NCBI GenBank assembly: GCA_963989385.1
Contig: OZ022509.1
Coordinates: forward strand, 54,355,431-54,419,430
Origin: Ctena decussata
Taxonomy: Eukaryota; Mollusca; Bivalvia; Lucinida; Lucinidae
Direction: 5' to 3'
DNA length: 64,000 nucleotides
Shown: one piece after another, positions 56,930-64,000 of the stretch
Position numbering within the stretch: the stretch's first letter is position 1
Layout: the number at the start of each line of letters is the position of its first letter
Program-made: the position numbers and the translations under genes
The notes under the pieces: generated by a model
What the model was told of the DNA's origin: nothing
Databases searched by the model: none
The model's input: the letters and a program-made list of their open reading frames with translations, nothing else

Positions 56930-57178
56930 CGAGTTGGGTAACTTCGGACAGCGGGTAAATTCGGACATACCATTTCAAACAGCGAAAATCCTGATGAGAA
57001 GACGGCTCGTCTGGATTTTCGCTGTTTGCAATCCAGAAAATCCAGACGAGCCGTCTTCTCATCAGGATTTTCACTGTTTGCCCAGTTAATTTTGTTTTAA
57101 TTCCAGTCAACTGACATATAAAGGAAACAACATCACTGTCCAAATTTACCTGCTGTCCGAATTTACATGACTTGACTC
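56930..57178. mobile_element. Palindromic MITE family J, copy 2
   Basis: Ends GTCGAGTTGGGTAACTTCGG and near-complement. The central AGACGGCTCGTCTGGATTTT arm is duplicated relative to 14708-14898. Confidence 0.78.
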
Positions 57179-57253
57179 TACATAGCTGATTTTCTTGGAA
57201 TCTTCAGCTTTTGGATTTGCATTTGCTTTCATTCACTTGTTTTCTGTTTACAG

Positions 57254-57504
57254 AAACTGGAGAAACCTCAAGCTTAGCTTCAAGTACCATTTCTCGAATT
57301 TTGAATGATGCAAGTCTCAGTTCCAGTGCACTTGGACATATATGCAGTTTATGCGGAAAGTCTTTTGCCCGCAAGTTTACCTTGGACAGACACACCATAC
57401 TACATACTGGTTACAAACCATTCAGATGTGAAATTTGTGATCGGACCTTTACACAGAAAGGGCATCTCAAATCTCATATGATTACACATATGAATAAATC
57501 TTGA
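57254..57504 (+). CDS. T17: two-finger C2H2 alternative terminal exon
   Basis: The acceptor is TTCTGTTTACAG, phase 1. The product has 83 residues, the shortest two-finger exon here. A Ser-rich linker (1-30) precedes finger 1 (31-51, CSLCGKSF), TGYKPFR and finger 2 (59-79), then MNKS and TGA. Helix positions are R,F,T,R and Q,G,H,S. With T19 it forms a separate subfamily (FARKFTL helix), and Arg at -1 and 6 predicts a G-rich contact. All ligands are intact. Confidence 0.9.
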
Positions 57505-57589
57505 ATAAGAAAGCTGAAAAGCATGAAATACAGTGGAACTCACAAAAAGTATCCCAAGTAAAACAAACATTCCAAGATGTGATCAAACT

Positions 57590-58497
57590 GCACATATGTG
57601 CAACCTAATGCTCAGAGTTGCTACTCAAACTGCACATATGTGCAACCTAATGCTCAGAGTTGCTACTCAAAAACTGCACATATGTGCAACCTAATGCTCA
57701 GAGTTGTTACTCAAACTGCACATATGTGCAACCTAATGCTCAGAGTTGCTACTCAAACTGCACATATGTGCAACCTAATGCTCAGAGTTGCTACTCAAAC
57801 TGCACATATGTGCAACCTAATGTTCAGAGTTGCTACTCAGCTGCACATATGTGCAACCTTATGTTCAGAGTTGCTACTCAGCTGCACATATGTGCAACCT
57901 TATGTTCAGAGTTGCTACTCAGCTGCACATATGTGCAACCTTATGTTCAGAGTTGCTACTTAGATGCACATATGTGCAACCTAATGCTCAGAGTTGCTAC
58001 TCAGCTGCACATATGTGCAAACTTATGTTCAGAGTTGCTACTCAGCTGCACATATGTGCAACCTAATGCTCAGAGTTGCTACTCAGCTGCACATATGTGC
58101 AACCTAATGCTCAGAGTTGCTACTCAGCTGCACATATGTGCAACCTAATGCTCAGAGTTGCTACTCAGCTGCACATATGTGCAACCTTATGCTCAGAGTT
58201 GCTACTCAGCTGCACATATGTGCAACCTTATGTTCAGAGTTGCTACTCAGCTGCACATATGTGCAACCTAATGCTCAGAGTTGCTACTCAGCTGCACATA
58301 TGTGCAACCTAATGCTGATAGTTGCTACTCAGGTGCACATATGTGCAACCTAATGCTCAGAGTTGCTACTCAGCTGCACATATGTGCAACCTTATGCTCA
58401 GAGTTGCTACTCAGCTGCACATATGTGCAACCTTATGCTCAGAGTTGCTACTCAGCTGCACATATGTGCAACCTTATGCTCAGAGTTGCTACTCAGA
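57590..58497 (+). repeat. 41-bp tandem repeat, about 22 copies
   Basis: The unit is CTGCACATATGTGCAACC followed by TAATGCTCAGAGTTGCTACT and CAG. It contains the 12-bp palindrome GCACATATGTGC. 41 is not a multiple of 3, so the array reads through all three + frames without stops. Copies differ at a few sites (TAATG or TTATG, GCTC or GTTC). Confidence 0.95.
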
Positions 58498-58560
58498 GTA
58501 GCAACTCTGATCATCAGGTTGCACATATGCGCAGCTGAGTAGCAACTCTGAGCATTAGGT
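58498..58560 (-). repeat. Inverted 41-bp repeat units closing the array
   Basis: About one and a half units in the opposite orientation (GAGTAGCAACTCTGA, GGTTGCACATATGCGCAGC) directly join the direct array and make a terminal hairpin. Confidence 0.85.
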
Positions 58561-58620
58561 GTTTGCTCACATCTTGTATTGTTTGCTTTGCTTGGGAAAC
58601 TGTTTGGTTTTTAATTTCAG

Positions 58621-58823
58621 TGGATAAAGCATGCATTATAACGGTAATCATCAAATTTGTTGTGCAACAAATACAGGAACTGTGGCCAAAAGACTCCATT
58701 GTAAAAACAGGCAGTAATAGAGCTGTTGGCCAACTTCTGGATGGAATAACAAAAATAAGATGCATGTATGATCTTAATGACATTTATGTTGTCAATGACA
58801 TCAGTAAAGTGTTTCTTCTTTAG
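58621..58823 (+). CDS. T18: candidate alternative terminal exon, unrecognised
   Basis: A good acceptor (GGTTTTTAATTTCAG, AG at 58619-58620) is followed by 68 codons open in the array's phase 1 and ending in TAG. The product starts VDKACIITVIIKFVVQQIQE and contains LWPKDSIVKTGSNRAVGQLL, then DLNDIYVVNDISKVFLL. It has no zinc ligands and no match to C2H2, FLYWCH or BEN that I can see. The composition, with alternating hydrophobics and few low-complexity runs, looks protein-like. Strand, acceptor and phase all fit the array, but 67 residues is short enough for chance. It may be a new end domain, a piece of a BEN-like fold, or not coding. Confidence 0.42.
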
Positions 58824-58850
58824 ACGGTTTTCTTTGTGTGTGTATTCACA

Positions 58851-59177
58851 GGGTATAATCGATTCCGCCAATTTCCGCTTAATGCAGAGACTGTACATCA
58901 TATCTGGCTTCTGCCAAGACTGTCCACGAACTCTTGCTTCCTGCCAAGACTTCTGTACATGATAAATGGCTTCCTGCTGAGACTGTCCACGTGATTCTGC
59001 TTCCTGCCGAGGCTCTCGGCAGGAAGCAGAGTCATGCAGACAGTCTCGGCAGGAAGCCATTTCTCGAGAACAGTAGTCTCTGCAGGAAGTAAGAGTTTGC
59101 GGACAGTCTCTGCGGAAGCCAAATATGATGGACAGTCTCTGCAGGAAGCGAAAATTGGTGGAATCGATTATACCCTG
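58851..59177. mobile_element. Foldback element with GGGTATAATCGATTCC ends
   Basis: Begins GGGTATAATCGATTCCGCCA and ends with the near-complement. The interior is many copies of GCTTCCTGCCGAGACTGTCC in both orientations. About 327 bp. The long minus-strand open frame through it is an artefact of the repeat. Confidence 0.8.
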
Positions 59178-59929
59178 TGGTATTCTGTCTTTTATCATTA
59201 TGAACTCTTCTGACAAAATGGAAAACGATGTCTTCTAAATGAAAACAATGAATGAATATACACAACCCTGGTTAAAGGTAACATATTTCACATGCTGTCA
59301 CAGACAAACACAACGAAACACAACCTTTGTCCCAGTGCTAATATCTTTATGCAGTGCAAGAAAAAAAAAATAATACAGGAAAAAAAGAGTTCTTTAAGAT
59401 ATATGTACGCATAGGAAGCGGAAAAGTAGGAAGGGAAGCCACTTGTCATTTGAAGGTTTATCATCATCTCACCTCAAAACATAGCACTTAGTTTCGCTGT
59501 TGGTCTTGTAGTGTTAGCTGAGTCGTCCACCAAGTCAAACAACCAGTCACCCATCCAGGTACTAACCACGATCTCCATTGCTTAACTTCGTGAAAGAGTC
59601 ATCCACTCTACCCGCGTCACCATAAAAGCCGGCTTCTACTGCAAGGCTGTAGAAGTGTTTATATACCTAAACCCGTTACAGTCTTTCTAAATGTGAATCA
59701 GTGCATCAGGTCATCCATAGCACCTTAGGATAATATTTGACTGTTACCAAGAAAGGCATAAATTTGTTATATTTAAGCACATTAGGTATACTGTTGCATA
59801 ATTGCTAAAGAAAAAACTCTCACTGCAAACACGGGGTCAATTACATCTGATGCTTGCTGATTTTCTAAGCGGGAACCTTCATCCTGTGGATTTAGATTTG
59901 TTTTCATTCATTTGCTTTTCTATTTACAG
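59178..59929. other. Intergenic DNA upstream of T19
   Basis: Contains the 5S-rRNA-like segment on the minus strand (59480-59645) and the pyrimidine-rich run before T19. No gene. Confidence 0.55.
59480..59645 (-). mobile_element. 5S rRNA-derived segment (5S pseudogene or 5S-SINE)
   Basis: Read on the minus strand, about 59525-59600 contains GAAGTTAAGCAA, GGTTAGTACCTGGATGGGTG and ACTGG in order. These match the A box, intermediate element and C box of the 5S rRNA internal promoter, with normal spacing. The 5' third of 5S is absent. The right side carries a GTAGAAG hairpin and GGTAGAGTGGATGACTC. It could be a truncated 5S pseudogene or the head of a 5S-derived SINE. The flank continues in both directions with no 5S match. 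Confidence 0.75.
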
Positions 59930-60198
59930 ACAGTGAAGAAATGTCAAGAATCTGGTCAAGCAGAAGCAGCAACACCCTTACTCAAACTGTGAATCAGGCA
60001 AATTTGAGTTCAGAACCACTTGGGCACGTGTGCAATTTATGCGGAAAGTCTTTTGCTCGCAAGTTTACGTTGGAAAGACACAGGACAACACATACTGGAG
60101 ATAGACCATTCCGATGTAAAATTTGTGATAGGGCTTTTTCACAGAAAGGAAACCTCAGATCTCATATGGTTACCCATGTGAATAAAAACATAATATGA
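59930..60198 (+). CDS. T19: two-finger C2H2 alternative terminal exon
   Basis: The acceptor is TTCTATTTACAG, phase 1 (an alternative CAG lies four bases on). The product has 89 residues. The linker is Ser-rich (SSRSSNTLTQ), finger 1 is 35-55, TGDRPFR, finger 2 63-83 ([11 protein letters not shown]), then VNKNII and TGA. Helix positions are R,F,T,R and Q,G,N,S. The FARKFTL helix and LCGKSF frame pair it with T17. AATAAA occurs at about 60180. Confidence 0.9.
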
Positions 60199-60203
60199 AA
60201 AAT

Positions 60204-60423
60204 GAGCTGCGTCACAACAAAAGCAACAAAGTGGCATGTGGGCTGAATGAAGACTCAGATCAGCCTGGGCATCCACCCAGCCTGATCAGAGTATTTGCTG
60301 TCTGCATGGAGGTAGCTTAGACCCTCAGCTACCCTATAAGTCCACAGCAAAGACTCTGGGCATCTGCCCAATCTGATCTGAGTCTTCACTTGGCGCACAT
60401 GCCATTTTGTCGTTTTGCAACTC
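60204..60423. mobile_element. Palindromic MITE family C, copy 7
   Basis: Starts GAGCTGCGTCACAACAAAAG, five bases after the T19 stop. Shorter and more diverged than the other copies. Confidence 0.78.
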
Positions 60424-62335
60424 AATTGTGAAAAACATACCAACAGCCAAGGAGTACACGATTTTCATTCTTTTGTGAGTGGAGTGTGGAAAGTGGTTGT
60501 TTCAATTCTGGATCATTGCATTTAAGACTACTTTACACAAGAAACCCAAAGAGACTCAGAAAGGATTTTAACTACTTAACCCTTATTTGCTTATTAGATA
60601 TGTGGATTTTGTCAATACAGACCTTAAAAGTACATCAGTGTTCAGCTATGCTATTGTTTGTTTTTTTGTGTGTGTTTTTTTTAAAGGTAAATGGATATGC
60701 TTTCATGGCAAGCAAATCTGCAATTTCCATATTTATTTCCTTTCTGGATCCCAGCAGGCACATGATGTCATAATGACATCATATTGACATCGTATCGATG
60801 TTGATTTGACGTCATCATGTCGCATCAACATCAATATTACGTCATTTGGACATTGTTATCAGCAAGGAAGAGGGATTCATTCTTAAAGCTAGGAGTGGAC
60901 TATATAAGGACGATTAACTTCCAAATGTCATTCTGTTGGACGGACACATGGCACCAAGTGCGTGCAACTATGCTTACATGTATACCCCTGAGCTACTTGG
61001 GACTGTCGTTAGGAGAATTGAATAGAACAGAACAAAAACGTCATTCTGTCTCTTGATCACATAGTATCAACACCTCCAATCAGCCAATGAAATTATTATA
61101 CATGTAACTAGTAATTCTGGTCCACTGACTGGCCAAATAAATTTTCTCACCTTTACCTGTACAGGCAAGATATGCTATTGCTGGGAACATGACCCCCCTG
61201 GCAGAGAAATCCTGCCTTTAAGTGAAAAAATGTGTTCCCCTTAGAGCAGGCCCCATTTTGAAAGGGCTTCATTGTTGAGGGTTACAAACCAGAAGTCACA
61301 GAAGAGGTATGCCTTCAAAACATGTTAGAAAAACTTGGAGATGTGCCCATACACATTATACCATATTAATGCTATTAAATACCCAGGGGATGTTGCATTT
61401 TACGAATTGGGGACATTGTTTAGAGCCTGTGGTGTGGTAAATCAGCTACTGCCAAAGGTCTCTAATAAGCAGTGGGTATTCTTGCAGAGGAAGCGACGCG
61501 ACTATTTTTTCCTCTAATTTTGCTCTCAGTAACGCCTCCCTTTTGTAAAATGCAATGCCCCTGGGGGAATTTAATAGGATTAATACTGTAGCCTATCCCA
61601 TATGGGTAAAGCCTAATATGTTTAAATACATACTTTGTGCTAATCTCATATAATGCTTAGCTTTTAGTTGACACAATCAGATTGTGTGCTGAAACATATT
61701 TACAACAAAAACTTGTAGGGGGAAATACAAAAAGTGCAAAAATCATTATGTGACATTGTTCTGTCATTGTCCCATTGTGCCTGTCGGTCATTTACCCAAT
61801 AAATACACTGGTTGTCGTCACCTGAGCTACTTCACCTTTCCAAGCCACACCCATATTGTCATTAAATGGTTACCTGTTAGTGTATAACTGGCCAATACAA
61901 TGTCACCTTAGCCAGTGAAACAGTCCCACAAACAAAATTGCACGTGTTCAATGTCCCACAATAAGTCTGTGATTTTACCTTACATTAAATGGAGAGATGT
62001 ACACTTGTATAAAGTAGTCATGGTTTTGATAAGATGAATTAAGAGTTATTTTGCTTATTCTTTTAACCCTTTAAGCACTGAAAAGCAGACAATAATATTT
62101 ACGTCTACAAAATTTTAAAAAATGTTTCATGCAAGCTATATCATAGTAAGAATTTAAAAACTAGAAGGCATACAGTGTAGATCTAGATGAGGTGGCTCAT
62201 CATGAGCCACCTCATCAGGATCTACACTTTTTGCAAGTTCTGCTATTTTCGTCACTGGTGTTTAAAGAGTTAATGTTTATTGTACATGCAAGACCATTTT
62301 ATCATTTTAACAATGTTTTAAATTTCAACTTTCAG
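60424..62335. other. Intergenic DNA between T19 and T20
   Basis: Contains a TGACGTC-type palindrome relative (60748-60860), a family G piece (61355-61590) and a K hairpin at 62168-62232 (GATGAGGTGGCTCATCATGA). No acceptor leading to a supported exon was found before 62336. Confidence 0.55.
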
Positions 62336-62550
62336 GTATGGATTTTGAAATTTCTGAGACTAATAAAGGACAGAAAAGTGTTATACATGACGGTTATGCC
62401 TTTAGAATGTATGCTGTGATGAAAAGAGGTGACATTTCTTGGCGATGCACCAACAAAAACTGCAAAGCCCGTCTGAGAACAGATGGTGCCATGACCTTGT
62501 TAGTCCTGATAAACATGGAACATAACCACATTGGAAAAGGGAAAAGGTAG
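62336..62550 (+). CDS. T20: FLYWCH-type zinc-finger alternative terminal exon
   Basis: The acceptor is TTCAACTTTCAG and the exon opens in phase 1, like the C2H2 exons. The product has 71 residues. After a short acidic start, residues 12-68 match the FLYWCH pattern: GYAF (the F-L-Y part), a Trp-Arg-Cys (ISWRC), a second Cys six residues on (NKNCKARL), and a His-x-His end (EHNHIG). Zinc ligands C-C-H-H are all present. FLYWCH ends are the common alternative exons of Drosophila mod(mdg4), where they bind protein partners or DNA. The stop is TAG, and AATAA-type sequence follows at about 62640. Finding it in the same array, strand and phase as C2H2 pairs is the clearest sign that these are alternative ends of one gene. 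Confidence 0.88.
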
Positions 62551-63952
62551 AGAGACAGCTATTACGTGTCCAAGTGAAATGTAAAACAACTGACTTACTT
62601 GACTTCTAGACCCAGCAAAATCTTTTGGAATGAACTCTATAAAATAATCTTTAAGGACATAATTCTTGGTTATTGGGTGTCATAATCATATTATGCAACA
62701 GTCCAGTGACACTGCTATTTCATCAAAGGAAATACCCTATCTCACATGGGCAATGATGTAACAGGTCAAAAAACCATTATAGAGTGGTACAATTCTTTTT
62801 TTTCATTTCTTTCTCCATGGCCGCACAGACTTGCTCCATAGTGCCACTGCAAGAAGTTATATAGAGTGGTACTACTTTTTGGGTTACTTTATGTATCCCT
62901 TTAAGTATATAAGCGCCCTGAAATCTGTGCGTATGAAACAAGCAAATGATATGAAATCTGTGTTTTCTTAAAATTAAATCTGGGCATATGATATACATGT
63001 ACTGATCTATGCTTTCATAAAATGCATTTTTACCTGTAATCAGTGGCCAGTTCTGCTTATATTGATATATAAGCTTCGGAATCCACTAATTGTTTATCAA
63101 TATAAGGTCAAGCTAATCTTAACACCTCTCAGATGGTGTGTCTTGGAAGTTTTATTTCTAGGTACAGTCAACTCTTGATATCTCGAACACTAATATCTCA
63201 GAGTACTGTCTTATATCAAAGTAAGTAAGTAAGTAAGTAACGACTTTATTTATCGAGGGTAGCTCAGTTGGCCAAAGCCAATCTTGCCTGAGGCCCTCAA
63301 AGTATATAGTTTGGACACATTTCAGATTTTTTTTTTTACATTTCAGCTGTTATCTCAAACTACAAATGTACTGTCAAGTTAAATGGTTAAAATTTGCAAA
63401 CCATGTTCCTAAAATTCACCCATCTGTACACTCTGCCTTTGAAATAAATTCTGAAGAAATAGAAGTACCATATTAAGCCTAATAAATGTCCCTGATCTTA
63501 TAAAAGCCCCCTGCTTCTTTTACAAAAATAACGTTATATTTCCTTGCATGAATTCCTGTTTGCTTCTCTGGATAAGGTAGCTCTTTGACATGGGGTCTAC
63601 TCTTAAAGGAAAGAATTTGCTCCTGTAGGAGCAAATTCTTTCCTTCAAGAGCTAACCTCTGCTAAAAAGGGAGGCAAAACTAATAGATTTGCTTCCTCTG
63701 CAAGTATACCTGATACTGTTTATTAAGCGTATTTGGCTGTGACCGATGTACTACACTTAAGTCTCAAAATAATGCCCCTGCACCCTTACTTTCATCAAAT
63801 GCAACACTCCTGGGGCATTAAATAGGATTTATATGGTAGGCTTCTCGGCTTCTATGGAAGCAATAAAGGGTCAAGTCAGAGAAAAGAAAAAAGCAGAATT
63901 GCTTTAACTGAAGTTGGCAAAAGTTTTACTAACCTTATTTTTCTATTTACAG
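62551..63952. other. Intergenic DNA between T20 and T21
   Basis: A family E end at 63165-63210, a GTAA microsatellite and CGACTTTATTTATCGAGGGT repeat at 63221-63330, and MITE family G at 63475-63840. No gene. Confidence 0.55.
63475..63840. mobile_element. MITE family G with foldback core, copy 4
   Basis: Ends CCTAATAAATGTCCCTG and GGGGCATTAAATAGGATT. The core at 63602-63652 is the GGAAAGAATTTGCTCC hairpin, the best preserved copy. Confidence 0.72.
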
Positions 63953-64000
63953 AAAGAACAAAAGAGCCAGTATCAGCTCAGAGTAGAGGCAGCAGCATCG
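63953..64000 (+). CDS. T21: start of a further terminal exon, cut by window end
   Basis: The acceptor is TTCTATTTACAG, phase 1. Sixteen codons are visible, reading E-R-T-K-E-P-V-S-A-Q-S-R-G-S-S-I, close to the linker starts of T6, T8 and T9. Two C2H2 fingers are expected beyond the window. The array therefore continues. Confidence 0.75.

Noticed and set aside
57598..58538. Several overlapping + frames of 78-162 codons rich in Cys, His and Gln
   Set aside because: They are the three frames of the 41-bp tandem repeat; no start context, acceptor in phase or family match.
58617..59216. Minus-strand frame of about 199 codons
   Set aside because: It runs through the inverted GCTTCCTGCC repeats of the foldback element and antisense to candidate T18; composition is repeat-driven.

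Overview
The window looks like nuclear DNA of an animal, most likely a bivalve mollusc. The signs are AT-rich DNA, tRNA-derived SINEs with a V-SINE/RUDI-type 3' end, a Gypsy/Ty3 retroelement, dozens of palindromic MITEs, and protein-coding exons bounded by polypyrimidine-AG acceptors. No bacterial gene organisation is present. The molluscan assignment is inference from the repeats.

Bases 1-5313 hold the 3' part of a Gypsy-type LTR retrotransposon: an intact reverse transcriptase, RNase H and integrase frame, a polypurine tract and a probable 3' LTR.

From 6990 to the end of the window, every recognisable host coding segment is on the + strand and looks like an alternative 3'-terminal exon of one gene. 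I number these T1-T21. Sixteen of the seventeen complete C2H2 exons start after a splice acceptor in the same intron phase (phase 1: one base of the first codon comes from upstream). Each then encodes a short Ser/Thr/Arg-rich linker of about 30-65 residues, exactly two C2H2 zinc fingers and a stop codon. T2 has the fingers but no clear acceptor, and an eighteenth linker is cut by the window end (T21). Interspersed in the same strand and phase are a three-exon module with a BEN-like domain (T7, 27312-30490), a FLYWCH-type zinc-finger exon (T20, 62336-62550) and a candidate exon of unknown type (T18, 58621-58823).

This is the architecture of Drosophila lola (paired C2H2 ends) and mod(mdg4) (mainly FLYWCH ends), where a constant BTB-containing 5' part is spliced to one of many 3' exons. 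Here C2H2, FLYWCH and BEN-like ends appear to share one array. The constant 5' exons are not visible and would lie upstream of base 1. That they encode a BTB domain is inference.

The array has grown by tandem and segmental duplication. Neighbouring exons are most alike, the T11-T12 and T15-T16 blocks share intergenic sequence and decayed finger copies, and T4 is followed by two extra copies of its second finger. Between exons the DNA is mostly mobile or repetitive: at least ten families of palindromic MITEs, five or six SINEs, one 5S-rRNA-derived segment, a 2.4-kb tandem-core element, larger TIR elements at 17.3, 31.9 and 39.8 kb, and minisatellites with 32-37, 41 and 68 bp units plus a diffuse GGATATCC-based repeat. 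One palindromic MITE lies inside the coding frame of T3.
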